Below, piece by piece: positions 37,324 to 48,625 of a stretch of 64,000 nucleotides of DNA; positions within the stretch are counted from its first letter, which is position 1, and every line of letters starts with the position of its first letter. The notes beneath the pieces are model-generated. The model ran no database searches. It had not been told where the DNA came from and saw nothing but the letters and a program-made list of their open reading frames with translations. This stretch comes from Linanthus parryae (lineage: Eukaryota; Streptophyta; Magnoliopsida; Ericales; Polemoniaceae): the NCBI GenBank assembly GCA_023055425.1, contig JALGPY010000035.1, forward strand, positions 2,409,501 to 2,473,500, in the 5' to 3' direction. The position numbers and the translations under genes were made by a program.

Positions 37324-39174
37324 TTAGAAAAACAAGCAAATAAGACGCAAATTTAAATTGTGCATCGTGACAGGGAGTGTAACCGAAAGCAACTAACACG
37401 TAGCAATTTAAATAGATAGCACCTAGGACTCTAATCAATCGCCCCCAAGGTTCGCAAGCGAAATAAAATAAAATGGGATTTTACTCAATTGTGCCTAAAC
37501 GCGTAAAATTGAAATTGCTAGTTAAGATAGTACCTAGACACCCGGAGTACCTTTCTTACAGGTGTCATTTCCGCAAAAAATTCACCAAGAAGGGCCAAAT
37601 TGGCCGGTGAAAATTCTTCCGGAAAAATTGAAAAAATTATGCTTTCCTTACTCTCTTCGTAGTCCCCGTCGATGTTTGTTCTTGAACTTTTGACCGAATC
37701 CCCCTCCAAGGGCTTCAATTTTTGAATCTAGGAATTGAACCCTAGGTTTTGTTCTTCCCCAAATCAGCTTGTTAGAGTGAGATTGAGCCAAAACTCCACG
37801 ATTTAATCTTCTTCTCGCGAGCAAAACCCTTCCAATTTCTTCTGATTTTGTGGAGATTTGAAGATTGGAGAATTTGAAGGTTGAGAGAAGGATGGAATTT
37901 CTGACGGGTGGAAGAACAATGAAGAGCTGCTGTTGAATTCGGGTGAATGTGGGTTTAAATACCCTTTAGACGAATTCCCAGAAATACCCCTCCATAAAAC
38001 CATCTTCCTCTTGCTTTGTCACGGGTTTTTTGGACTTTTAAGCCTTCAGGGCATTCTCTGCGTGCGAAGAGAATTTCTCTTCGTGCGAAGAGATGCTTAG
38101 TTGGCCTTATTTCTCTTCTTGTGACAGTCTTCTTATTTAGATACAGAAGGCTGTCACAGGAAGAGATTTAAAAATTTTCTAAGTCCCAACTCTTCGTGCA
38201 AAGAGTATTTCTCTTCGTGCGAAGAGGTATGGGCACAGCTTAAAAAATCCTTTTTTGCTTGATTTTCTTCGAATTTTTACTCGTTTCTTCGAATCTTCAT
38301 GGATCTCCTCGTCCTCGAGACCCCGTGTAGATGATAAAAGATTCCCAAAGTCTGGGGAATATTTAATTCTTCAAATTCATTCTCTTGAAGATCCGTTGAA
38401 AATTTCCAGATGTTTTAAGTCGCTCGAACATCCTTTTTCCGCCATTTTGCTCGTGCCTTTGCTTCTTCACGAATCTCCTCGACCTCGAGATTCCATTTTC
38501 ATTATAAAAGATTCCCAATGTACGGGGAATCCTTTATTCTTCAATTTGATCCCTTCAAAAAACCCGTTTGGCATTTCCGGATGCTTTTCGACGCCTTTTT
38601 ATCCACTTAACATCCTTTTTGGCCTAACTTCTTCGTCCGGACTCCGATATACGCGACCCACCTGTCCACAGAAAGCTCTCGACCACCCCCACACAATGGC
38701 ACTCTTCAATCTTGGTGACAGTGATGTATGCAAAAATTCGCCTCATAAACCGTGCCATTGTGCCAGCTTTCCCAACTTTTTGACGTTTCTTTCCGTATAT
38801 CAAGACAGGGAGTCCGGGAATATGATCTTCCCCAGGTGCGTGTGTTGAATAAGCGCAGGAATGGCTTCAATCTTCAATTCCTTCACTTCGGATCCCGATA
38901 CGCGTTTTGGGCTGCAATTCTTCAATTTTCTCTATGTTTCGCACGCGCGCATCAAGACGGGGGATCCGAATAGGCCTTTCACCTCGGAATCCTGCACATA
39001 CTCATTGGAAATATTAAATCCACTCTCTCGCACCTCTCAAGTAAATCAAACAGAATAAAAATTTACAAAATAGTGTTAAAACCTAAACTACAGCAATAAA
39101 TAGGTTGGGTTGCCTCCCAACAAGCGCTTTGTAATTTAAGGTCGACGGCCCGACCCAGTTACCTCAGAGATTAA
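37324..39174 (-). mobile_element. Athila spacer between integrase and env-position ORF
   Basis: 1.85 kb without recognisable coding. It contains a block resembling the LTR promoter (37951-38226) and a diverged tandem repeat with a period of about 170 bp (units from about 38281 and 38451, sharing ATCTCCTCG, GATTCCCAA, GGGGAAT and AACATCCTTTTT). Confidence 0.65.
37951..38226 (-). promoter_or_regulatory. LTR-like promoter module upstream of env-position ORF
   Basis: Four copies of the CTCTTCGTGCGAAGAG-type hairpin (38056-38071, 38077-38092, 38190-38205, 38211-38226) flank a segment with ACAGTCTTCTTATTTAG. A TTTAAATA box lies at 37953-37960. The 5' LTR has the same order: hairpins at 45818-45833, 45929-45943 and 45950-45965, ACAGTCTTCCTACTTAG between them, and a TTAAATA box at 45737-45743. 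On the element's strand the hairpins precede the TATA-like box, and the ATG of the env-position ORF lies about 630 bases further on. A separate promoter for that ORF is an inference. Confidence 0.55.
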
Positions 39175-40461
39175 TCAAATAGTGGGAGTTGCATGGAGCC
39201 ATTCAAGGACTCCAATGAAATTCCCATCCACATACGATTTTGCTCTCTGTCCATTTACCTTGAATCTGTTCCCACTTGCATCTTCCACCTCAAGAGATCC
39301 CCACGGATAAAATGCAGTAATTGTGTAGGGACCACTCCATCTAGATTTCAATTTTCCTGGAAACAGCTTTAGTCTGGCGTTGAAGATCAGCACTCTCTGT
39401 CCGACCTTGAAGTCTCTCGGGATGATGTGCCTGTCGTGCCACTGCTTTGTCCTTTCCTTATAAATTCTCGCACTTTCATATGCCATCAATCGAAATTCCT
39501 CAAGTTCAAGTAGTGCTCGCTTCCGTAGCTCACCTGAGAGCTTAGCGTCCAAATTGATCTTCTTCAAGGCCCAGAATGCCTTGTTCTCAAGTTCCACCGG
39601 AAGATGACACGACTTCCCAAATACTAGCTGATAGGGAGACATGCCTAAAGGGGTCTTGTATGCAGTCCTATATGCCCATAAGTTATCATCAAAATGCAGG
39701 GACCAATCTTTGCGTCCCGGATTGACTGTCTTCTCTAGAACCCCTTTTATCTCTCGGTTACAAACTTCTGCTTGCCCATTCGACTGCGGATGATAAGCAA
39801 GTGATATCTTATGCGTCTTTACCCCCATATTTGCTCAAAACATTGGCAAAGACTTTGTTCACGAAATGCGATCCCTCATCACTGATAATGGCTCTGGGAG
39901 TTCCAAACCGTGTGAATATGTTCTTACGCACGAATCTCTCTACGGTAGCTCCATCATTCTTGGGGCAAGCCATTGCCTCTACCCACTTGGTCACATAATC
40001 CATAGCTAACAGTATATAAAGATTTCCAAGTGAAGAAGGGAATGGTCCCATGAAATCAATGCCCCACACATCAAAGGGCTCTACTTCCAACACGAAATTT
40101 TGAGGCATTTCGTTTCGGTTGGAGATACTGCCGGTTCTCTGACATCAGTCACACTGCTGTATAAATAAATGTAAAATCCACCTTGTAGTACCTTTGCCAC
40201 AGTGTGCGTTTTGCCAATATGCCCTCCGCAATTCAGTTCATGGCAATGTCTAAGAATATCCAACGTGTCTGGCTCAGCTACGCATCTTCTCAACACATTG
40301 TCAGCTCCTAACTTGAACAAATAGGGGTCATCCCAAAAATAGCGTCGTGCATCTGCGAAGAGCTTCTTCTTCTGATGGAAGGTCATGTCTTTTGGGACAA
40401 TGTTGAGCGCCCTGAAATTTGCCAAATCCGCAAACCAAGGCACGACTGCTACTACTACCAT
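39175..40461 (-). pseudogene. Athila integrase, frameshifted
   Basis: Minus strand. The zinc-binding start has CHELNCGGHIGKTH (about 40230). The catalytic core has the first Asp in [10 protein letters not shown], the second Asp in IISDEGSHF and the Glu in [11 protein letters not shown]. The C-terminal region ends [19 protein letters not shown]…[10 protein letters not shown] with a stop at 39175. Frameshifts lie near 40105 and 39830. In a live element it would join cDNA ends to genomic DNA. Confidence 0.9.
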
Positions 40462-40464
40462 AAG

Positions 40465-42127
40465 TTAATCATCTGCAAAATCTTCTCTAATTGGTACATC
40501 TTCTTGTTTTTCATTCTCCAGTCGTGACAAATGGTCTGCAACAACGTTCTCTACTCCCTTCTTGTCCTTGATCACTATGTCAAACTCTTGCATTAACAAA
40601 ACCCATCGGATCAATATTGGCTTTGCATCCTTCTTAGTAAGAAGATATTTGAGGTCTGCATGGTCCGTGAAAATGATCACCTGTGAACCCACTAGATATG
40701 GACGAAACTTGTCTAATGCAAAGATAATAGCCAACATCTCTTTCTCCGTGGTGGCATAATTAACCTGTGCAGTATTAAGAGTACGACTGGCATAGTAAAT
40801 GACATGAGCTACCTTGTCTTTCCGCAGTCCCAGTACTGCTCCCACCGCATAATCGCTGGCATCACACATAAGCTCAAACGGCAAGGTCCAGTCTGGGGTG
40901 GCTATAATGGGAGAACTGATCAGTTTTTTCTTGAGCAAATCAAAAGCTGCCTTGCACTCTTCATTGAAATCAAAGACGACATCTTTCTCAAGCAATCCAG
41001 ATAAAGTCTTTGTGATCTTCGAAATTAATGAAACGCCGGTTGAAACCTGCATGTCCCAAGAAACTCCGTACCCCTTTGATAGATGTAGGATAGGAAAGCT
41101 TCTCAATCACCTCAATTTTCGCCCGGTCTACCTCTAAGCCTTTGCTGGAAATCTTGTGCCCCAACATTATCCCCTCGGTCATCATGAAATGGCACTTCTC
41201 CCAGTTAAGCACTAGGTTGGTGTCAATACATCTGTCCAGTACCCGAGCTAGCTGCTGTAGACAGTCTTCAAACCCATCGCCACAAAGTGAAAAATCATCC
41301 ATGAAGACTTCAAAATTTTGCTCCATCATGTCAGAGAAGATAGACATCATACACCTCTGGAACGTAGCAGGTTCATTGCATAGCCCAAAGGGCATGCGTC
41401 TGAATGCAAAGGTCCCATAAGGACAAGTAAATGTTGTCTTCTCCTGGTCAGCTGGCTCAATCGATATCTGATTATACCCAGAGTATCCATCTAAAAAGCA
41501 GTAATGCGAATGACGTGCCAGCCTATCAAGCATCTGGTCCACAAATGGGAGGGGAAAATGATCCTTCAACGTGGCATCATTGAGTTTGCGGTAATCCATG
41601 CAAACTCTCCGCCCAGTAACAGTACGAGTGGCAATCTGATCACCTTTTTCTCCTTCCACCACAGTTATACCTCCCTTCATAGGGACACACTGCACCGGGC
41701 TAGTCCATGTGTTGTCGGAAATCGGATAGATGATACCTGCTTCAAACCATTTAAGCACCTCTTTCTTCACCACCTCCTGCATGTGAGGGTTGAGGCGGCG
41801 CTGAAACTGAACTACCGGCTTCTTATCTTCCATGAGCCGAATCTTGTGCTGGCAAACTGTGGGGCTGATCCCCTTGATATCCGCTATGGTCCATCCCATA
41901 GCTACTTTCCTTTCATGCAACACCTTGAGAAGCTGCTCCTCCGGTTCCTTGTCCAAACACGCAGAAACAATCACAGGTAAAGTCTCATTAGATCCCAAGT
42001 ACAAATATTTTAAATGAGCAGGTAAAGGTTTCAATTCTAAATCAGGAGCAGTAACAAGAGAAGGAGTAAGAATCTTCCTGCTTCCCTCATTAAAGAGGGG
42101 TAGGGGTGAACGCCAGCTGGCTTCCAT
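40465..42127 (-). pseudogene. Athila reverse transcriptase and RNase H
   Basis: RT motifs on the minus strand are RRVCMDYRKLNDAT, HFPLPFVDQMLDRLA, YCFLDGYSGYNQI, YGTFAFRRMPFGLCNEPATFQ and the catalytic FMDD at 41294-41305 (Athila uses FMDD where others have YVDD). RNase H follows with [39 protein letters not shown] and [12 protein letters not shown] two-base indel near 41030 breaks the frame between them. A TAA at 40465-40467 separates RNase H from integrase in the same frame, and another at 42134-42136 separates protease from RT, so both are point stops in one polyprotein. Confidence 0.93.
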
Positions 42128-42133
42128 AGCTTG

Positions 42134-42997
42134 TTATTTTTCACTCGAGTCAAGTAAAGCAAGTTCCTCATACAACTGCTCCAATAAGATATCGTCCTCC
42201 TCATCCGGTGTGTATGCCTCCACACCAAAACACTGCTCACTTACTGCATATGCAGGGAATTTCATAGCTTCAAAGACATTGAATGCCACCTTCTCATCGT
42301 TAATACGCATAGTCAACTCTCCATTGGCAACATTAATAATCGCCTTTCCCGTAGCAAGGAATGGCCGTCCCAATATGAGTGGAACATCATCATCAGCATC
42401 CATGTCTAGGATCACAAAATCTGGAGGGAAGATAAGTCCTTCGACTCTCACAAGCACATCTTCCAAAACACCCCGTGGTCGTTTGATAGTACGGTCAGCC
42501 ATATGTAAACACATACGAGTAGGTTTTGGATCCCCTACACCAAGTTGCTCAAATACTGATGTGGGCATCAAATTGATGCTCGCGCCAAGATCACATAATG
42601 CTATACCATGGAACGCATCTCCCAATGTCACGGGAATAATGAAACCACCCGAATCTTTCATCTTCTTGGAAAACACTTTTTGCACCACGACACTACACTC
42701 CTCATTCAGAGTCACGGTCTCAAAATCATCCATGCGTCTCCTATTAGAGAGTAGGTCCTTGAGAAATTTTGTGTATTTAGGCATTTGTGAAATTTCTTCA
42801 GCAAAGGGGATATTGATGTGTAACTTCTTGAAGATATCCACAAATTTCTTGAAGTGCTTTGCATCTTCTTGACTCTTCAATCTCTGCGGGTAGGGTACAC
42901 GAACACTATACTCTTCATTTGTATTAGGCTTTTCATCCGACTTCCTACTCGTGTCCTTTAATTGGGGACTCACGGTAGGCACGGGAATTTTTTTCAT
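42134..42997 (-). pseudogene. Athila protease region
   Basis: Minus strand. The retropepsin-like motif CDLGASINLMP (about 42564-42595) uses DLGAS in place of DTG, as in Athila. VPLILGRPFLATG follows. The N-terminal part (KHFKKFVDIFKKLHINIPF) is the conserved Athila gag-protease linker. Its ATG overlaps the stop of the preceding frame (ATGA at 42994-42997), next to an A-run where a one-base slip would fuse the frames. The in-frame stop at 42134 ends it. Confidence 0.88.
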
Positions 42998-44697
42998 CTA
43001 ATGCTTTTTTCTGTGGCCTTAGTTGCCTTGGCTCGCGCGTGGGAAGGAAATGGAGGATCCTTAGAGGTGGTCCCACTGCGAGTAGTGGTAGCCTTCAATT
43101 GCTCATGTGGAGCGATTGTGTTAGAAGGTAGTATACATGGTGGAAGTCTAGTATTTTGATTAGCAATTTGGCCAATCTGTGTCTCATGGATCTTCATCGT
43201 GGCTTCTATCGCGACAATCTTGCTCTCAATCTTATCATTGCTAGCTAACAGTTTCCTCAACAACGCGTTTGTATCATGTTCTTCTGAGGGTGGAGGTGGA
43301 GCCTGTTGCTGTGGAACCTGTCTCTGAGCTTGGTATGGAATATTAGGCCTTTGACCTGGTGCATATAATCCACTATTCGGATTGGCATAGCTGAAGTTGG
43401 GGTGATTGCGATTGTTGGGATGATAGGTGTTTGGCCATTGCTGCTGTCTTGGTTGACCCATGTAGTTCACGTCTTCAATACCATCCCCGTACCCCTGATT
43501 TGCATCTGCTACCATCTCTCCCACTGACTTCACCTGTGCCGATGGATTCAGATTACTGAAAGCCGAAGTCATCACTGCCATCTGATGTTCAAAGTTCTGT
43601 TCCACCATGGACTCAATCTTACTAACCAATGCCCCATCTGATTTCGTGTTTCTACGAGTCTAAGACCTCGTGGATTCACGTTTTGCTACATTATCCAGCA
43701 GATCACGGCATCTCTGTAATCCCAGTCCCATAAAATTGCCTTGAGCCATCATGTCAAGTTCACTAGCAGTCTCTGTGTCTAAGGCATTATAAAAATAGTG
43801 CAGAAGTTTGTACCATGGCTCTCCGTGAGTAGGGCATCTGCGAAGGAGCTGGTTAAACTTTCTCCACGTGTCTCCCAAAGAATCATCTTCCTGCTGTGTA
43901 AATTTCGTTATATCAGCCATCCGTTGAGCAACCTTGTATGGTGGAAGATGCTTCCTGAGAAACACTCTACTACAATCTGCCCATGTAACTATGCTACCTG
44001 CTTGAAGTTCCATAAGCCATGTCTTTGCCTTTCCCAATAAAGAGAAGGGGAAAAGCATGAGCTTTATCGTCTCGAGTGGAACTCTCTGATCATACATGGT
44101 GGAACTAATCTGCTCGAAATTGAGCAAGTGTTGATGTGGATCATCACTCGGGGCTCCAGTGAATAAGCATTCATCCCTAACCATGTTGATCAATGGTTGG
44201 CGAATCTCGAAATGTGCGGCATTAATCTGAGGCCTGACAATAGTGGGTTGATACCCCTCCGGTGTAGTTCTGAAGTAATCCACCAAAGGATGCTCATCCT
44301 CCTGGGCATTGTTGACTTGCTCTGCTGCATTCCAACCGTTATTGTTCCGATTGTTGCCCCCATTATTACCATTACCACCATTGTTTCTGCCAACTACCTC
44401 CGCACCAGGGAGTTGTTTTCGATTTGGAGGGTTCATGCGATCAATCATCGCCTGCATCTCAGCCATTTGAGCCCTAAGCTGCTCAATTTCCGCGGCTCTA
44501 TTCGTTGCCTCCTCTACAGCAGCTGCTCTAGCTGCTTCCGCATCTTGCACACTTTTGCGGATCCTCTCAAACTCAGCTCTAGTTTCCTCATCCATGGTGA
44601 CTGAGCTTGAATTCCTCTTGTCTCTACGCTGTGCTTTCAATAAGGATTCCGGGTTTTCAAACGTTGGATACAAAGGCTCGTCTCTAGAACGGGTCAT
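42994..44697 (-). pseudogene. Athila gag with one internal stop
   Basis: It starts at the ATG at 44695-44697 (MTRSRDEPLYPTFENPE). A coiled coil follows (RAEIEQLRAQMAEMQAMI, about residues 60-90), then an Asn/Gly-rich linker. The gag core has FEIRQPLINMV, DPHQHLLNFEQI, KLMLFPFSLLGKAKTWL and FLRKHLPPYK. TAG at 43660-43662 interrupts it after ESTRS; the same frame continues to 42994 with a Pro/Gln-rich tail and no CCHC knuckle seen. Confidence 0.9.
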
Positions 44698-44811
44698 GCA
44701 TCGTGTAAATCAACCTGAAATCACAAAACACACAAAACGTAGGTGAGTAACGGATATAAACAATAAATTAAAATCCCTAAGGCTAGGAATTATAACTAAT
44801 TTATCCGAAGT

Positions 44812-44828
44812 CCCCGGCAACGGCGCCA
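44812..44828 (-). promoter_or_regulatory. Primer-binding site, tRNA-Asp type
   Basis: On the minus strand TGGCGCCGTTGCCGGGG lies six bases after the 5' LTR. It is the Athila-type site, complementary to a tRNA 3' end CCCCGGCAACGGCGCCA. Confidence 0.88.
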
Positions 44829-44834
44829 AAAACT

Positions 44835-46280
44835 TGACACGCTCTAACCACAAGTGTATGGTTGTCGTGTGAAGTCATAAACCGGAAATTCGGGCTATCG
44901 AACCCAAGGGACTTTGTTTAAACTAGTTATTATTTCAAACCTTATGTGGGTACGTCGCAAAGTTGTGTTTTGCTAATTCTACTAAAATAAAGGTGCAAAA
45001 TTCTCAATTAACCGAGTGAAGTAGGTCACGATTAACAAAGAATGAGTTTAGGGTTTTTCTAATACGAGGAAAAATACCGGGAATTCTCTAGGTTCACTAG
45101 GTTGATCTAAACTTATATTTTGATTCGTAAAACACCCGCATGTCTTTCACAATTAATCGAGCAATATTAAACTTACCGAGTTATCAAGCAAGTCAACTAT
45201 ACTTAAAACCAAAACATACCGAGTTATTAAGTCTATTTTTAGCTTTAAGCATGCATTAAAAATCATGATTCTACTATCACGATCCTAGTTAACAATATCG
45301 AGTTACCAAACATTGATTCGACTAGGTGGATTATTCAATTTACCGACTAACTATCACGGATTTACCACGTGAAAGTTAATTAAGATTATCTTTACGTTAG
45401 CTACTCGCAAAAATAATGTGAACACAATCATAAATAATCAATAATAACGAAAGAACACGCGGAATTAAGTTAAAACATGAATCACAATCTCAAAACATGA
45501 TGTTTATATCAAACCCTAGCTACACCAAACGAGAATTCCCAGCAAAAAGAGTTTAGCTACTACGATTCATACTCAAAACAACGAGTTTCGTGAGTTTTAA
45601 CATCAAAAACTAAGAAAAGAGAAGAGTTAAGAATCCAAATGAGTGATCCAAAGCTCCTAAGCTCTCCCAATAGCTTCTTGCTCTCCAAAAAGTGTTTCTA
45701 ACGTGAGGAACTACTCAAAAAGTCGACCTAAAATACTTAAATACGTTTCCATAACAATATTACAAAGTTTCTGATAATTGCATAAAAGCCCGGGAAGAAT
45801 TTAACAAACTGTGTATTCTCTTCGTGCGAAGAGATTCTTCACTTTGTGTGATCTCTTCTTGCAACAGTCTTCCTACTTAGAGACAGCATCATACCACACG
45901 AAGACATCTGGAAATTTGGCTAAGTATTCTCTTCGTGCGAAGAACAATTCTCTTCGTGCGAAGAGAATCTGCCTTAGCTTTTTCTGGCTCTTTTCCTTGA
46001 GTTTTCTTTGCTTTCTTTGTTTCCGAAGCTCGTTTCTTCATCACATTTGATCCTCGCGTCCTATTTCCTGCCAACCACAACACGAAACACGAACCCGCAA
46101 TCATATCATAATAAAAGCAACAAAATATACGAGAAACACCCGGATTTAACGATGAACGCTCAAAAACTCAAATTTCACAATTTTAGCATAAAACGCTCAA
46201 AAGACGATAAAATTTTCCATGATAAGCACGCAAAACATAGCAAAAATAAGGAATAATATAACTCCAAAACGGAGTTATCA
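44835..46280 (-). repeat. 5' LTR of Athila-like element
   Basis: 1446 bp. On the element's strand U3 starts TGATAACTCCG at 46280. The hairpin block lies at 45965-45818 and the TATA-like box at 45744-45735; the LTR ends GCGTGTCA at 44835. Two of the three hairpins are exact CTCTTCGTGCGAAGAG. Confidence 0.93.
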
Positions 46281-46285
46281 ATTCT

Positions 46286-47426
46286 CCACATGCTCTAGCC
46301 CATATATTTTTGCAAACATAACATCCAAGAATGTCATCTTAAAGCGAGGACCCAACATAGAAGACACACCCATAATGCCATGTGTGTCACTCCAATATTA
46401 TCCAACATTAACCTAGTCATGTCACTTATGTATTCCAAGGACTACATAACCATTCCACCATTTGAATTTGACACACTTTTGAGAAGTAACATTGGCTGCA
46501 GGATAATTTGTTCTAGAAAATACACAAGTGACGTCATAAAACAAACTCAACCTCACACATATCTCTCGGGTCCTCTCCCACTCCTCTTCAGTAGGCAAAC
46601 TAAAATAATCATTCTCACGTTGTCTTAAGCGAAAAAACACATCTTTATAATCCAAATCAATAGACAACATGAAATATGTAGAATTCCACATTGTTTTGCA
46701 ATCAAGCACTGGTTCTTTTGTGCATGCAACGAGAATTTGATCGGTAGTCTCTTTAATTTTTTGTCTCCTCTTAGGAAAAGCAATCCAAAAACTCACACTA
46801 TCCGTCACTTTTATAATGCATCCCTCAATCACTTTCAGACCATCTTGAACAATTAAATTTATGATATGAGCAGCACATCGCGTATGAAAGAATTTTCCAT
46901 GAACCAATAAAGTACTCAATTGAACATTTTCCAAAAGTAAGCTTACCATAAAATAATTTGTAGAGCAATTACCAACCGTCAAACAACCCATCCGCATGTC
47001 AACATTCCACTCCAACATTGCGTCAAGCAAAACCTCTTGCAACACGGTTGCGGTATGTGGTGAAGGAACATAAATGAACCTAAAAGAAATACAAATTTTA
47101 AAGTTAATACTATGAACATTAGATTCATAATTAGACATAAAATCTAAAAAAAAATACAAAATTAAAATTTACCTCAAAATTATAGATTGCAGCCTCCTTG
47201 TTTCATCAACAAAATATGTCATGATAACCATGAATCATCTCCTTTTGTTCTTTGACGTCCATATGTCGGTCATCAAAGACACTCTACCACTACACAATGA
47301 AAATAACGTGACCACGTTCTCCTTACTCAACGCCACACACCTTGAATATGTGACTTTTGAGTGTGTTTATAGAAACCATCTTAAAATAAGGTTGGAGAGA
47401 AAATACAAACTCTCGAAAACCAATAT
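46286..47426 (-). pseudogene. hAT transposase, central part with one intron
   Basis: Minus strand from 47426: GFREFVFSLQPYFKMVS, MTDIWTSKNKRR and VITTYFVDETRRLQSIILR, then an intron (47080-47172, GTAAAT…TTTTAG). The next exon reads FIYVPSPHTATVLQEV, the RNase H-like fold with TVGNCSTN, FHTRCAAHIINLIVQDGL, LDCKTMWNSTYFMLS and FRLRQRENDYFSLP, ending with LGPRFKMTFLDVMFAKIYG at 46286. Stops and shifts occur between 46440 and 46390 and around 47300. Right of 47426 the gene is cut by solo LTR D; left of 46286 it is cut by the Athila element. Removing one ATTCT copy joins it in frame to the C-terminal piece at 32254. Confidence 0.88.
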
Positions 47427-47711
47427 TTTAACACCCCCGATTTCCACGGGAGCCGGAGACCGGTTGGTGCTCTCCGTTTTACCCTTTCGTACGAGGAGTT
47501 GGAACCAATAAAAAGTGAAACGAAACATCCAACTACTGATTCATGTCGATAAAAGATTACAACATTCGTGACTGGTTCCAAACTGGACACCGAGTCTAAC
47601 AAAATATATATTACAACAAAACGGCTCTCTGGTTAATTACTAAGCTCTACTGTTTGCATGACCAAACGAGTCGTAATACCAGCGCGTTACCCCAAGCAAC
47701 CAACCATATAC

Positions 47712-48625
47712 CTGCGGGGGAATTAAAAGAAACACAAGACCGCATTTTTTTGAGTATCAGTAAAAACTTAGTGAATAGACAACTTAGCATGTAAAACGGA
47801 ATGAATAAGACAGGTTACGGGATTTCGTGTTTAAAAGAGTTTGAACAGTAACAGAGTATAAGTATAAACATCATAGTAAATATTTTGAACTGTTTTCAAA
47901 AATAAAAGTACTAGTAGGAGTGACGATTAACAGAGTTCTAAACTGAAAGTTATCATGAGTAGTCGATTCGTTTACCGAGATATTCAAAATTTCCCAGACA
48001 GGGAATGCGACAAGTCATGTTATTAATTTGCAGTAACCAGGGGAGAATATAGTAACAAATGATTGTGGTAGGACTCGCATGTCCCGTTTTTAAGGGTCTG
48101 ACGCCCTGCAGGACGCGGATGTCCCGTTTTTAAGGGTCTGATGCCCTGGCAGGATGCGGATATCCCGTTGTAAGGGTCTGATGCCCTGGCAAGATGCGGA
48201 TTTCCCGTTTTAAGGGTCTGATGCCCTGGTAGGACGCGGATGTCCTGTTTTAAGGGTCTGATGCCCTGAAATAACGTAAAGCAACACGACGTAGGCGTAT
48301 AGCACTGTCGTAGACCCAACTGGTTCCGGTACTTGCGATTCTTTCACTTTAAGTTATTCATGATTTCTGACTTGGTGACATTTGAACAATAAGGTTGTTG
48401 ATTTGAAAACGAGCAGTAACGTGCGAAATCGAATCAAGTAAAGCACATTTTGAAAATTCGAAATGAAGTACAACAATTATTTTGATCAAAAAAGTATGTC
48501 ACGTGAAAGAGCCAGGCCTGCAAGACTAAGCATGTAAACTCACATGTATATTTTGAGACATGAAATAATAATCACGTTTTGACACGGAAGAAGATAAGCA
48601 CGCAACACTAAGCATGTTTACTCAC
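47712..48625 (-). other. Intron-like segment in U5 of solo LTR D
   Basis: The minus-strand donor is ACG|GTGAGT at 48625, followed by AAACATGCTTAGTGTTGCG, then CTTATCTTCTTCCGTGTC. The acceptor is AATTCCCCCGCAG|G at 47712. It is 914 bp, longer because of the minisatellite inside. A second ACTCAC (donor on the minus strand) lies near 48538. Confidence 0.5.
48073..48269. repeat. Minisatellite, about 46-bp unit, five copies
   Basis: Five imperfect tandem copies share CCCGTTTTAAGGGTCTGA, TGCCCTGG and AGGATGCGGAT words. It lies inside the intron-like segment of LTR D and is not seen in LTRs A-C. The minus-strand open frame here only reflects the repeat. Confidence 0.92.

Larger units (their letters stand above)
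32255..46280 (-). mobile_element. Athila-like Ty3/gypsy retrotransposon, full length
   Basis: 14,026 bp with 1.46-kb LTRs (TGATAACTCCG…GCGTGTCA on the minus strand) and a perfect 5-bp duplication ATTCT (32250-32254 and 46281-46285). The tRNA-Asp-type primer site, gag, protease, RT, RNase H, integrase, a long spacer, an env-position ORF and a second long spacer before the polypurine tract match the Athila plan. Coding regions carry several stops and frameshifts, so this copy is not autonomous now. It sits inside the hAT transposase gene. Confidence 0.95.

Noticed and set aside
41504..41980. Plus-strand frame of 158 codons, and 42210-42872 of 220 codons
   Set aside because: Both are antisense shadows of the Athila RT and protease frames.
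48073..48269. Regular repeats as a possible CRISPR-like array
   Set aside because: The units are contiguous tandem copies without unique spacers, in plant nuclear DNA.
48023..48319. 98-codon minus-strand frame with repeats
   Set aside because: It is the translated 46-bp minisatellite, not a protein repeat family.
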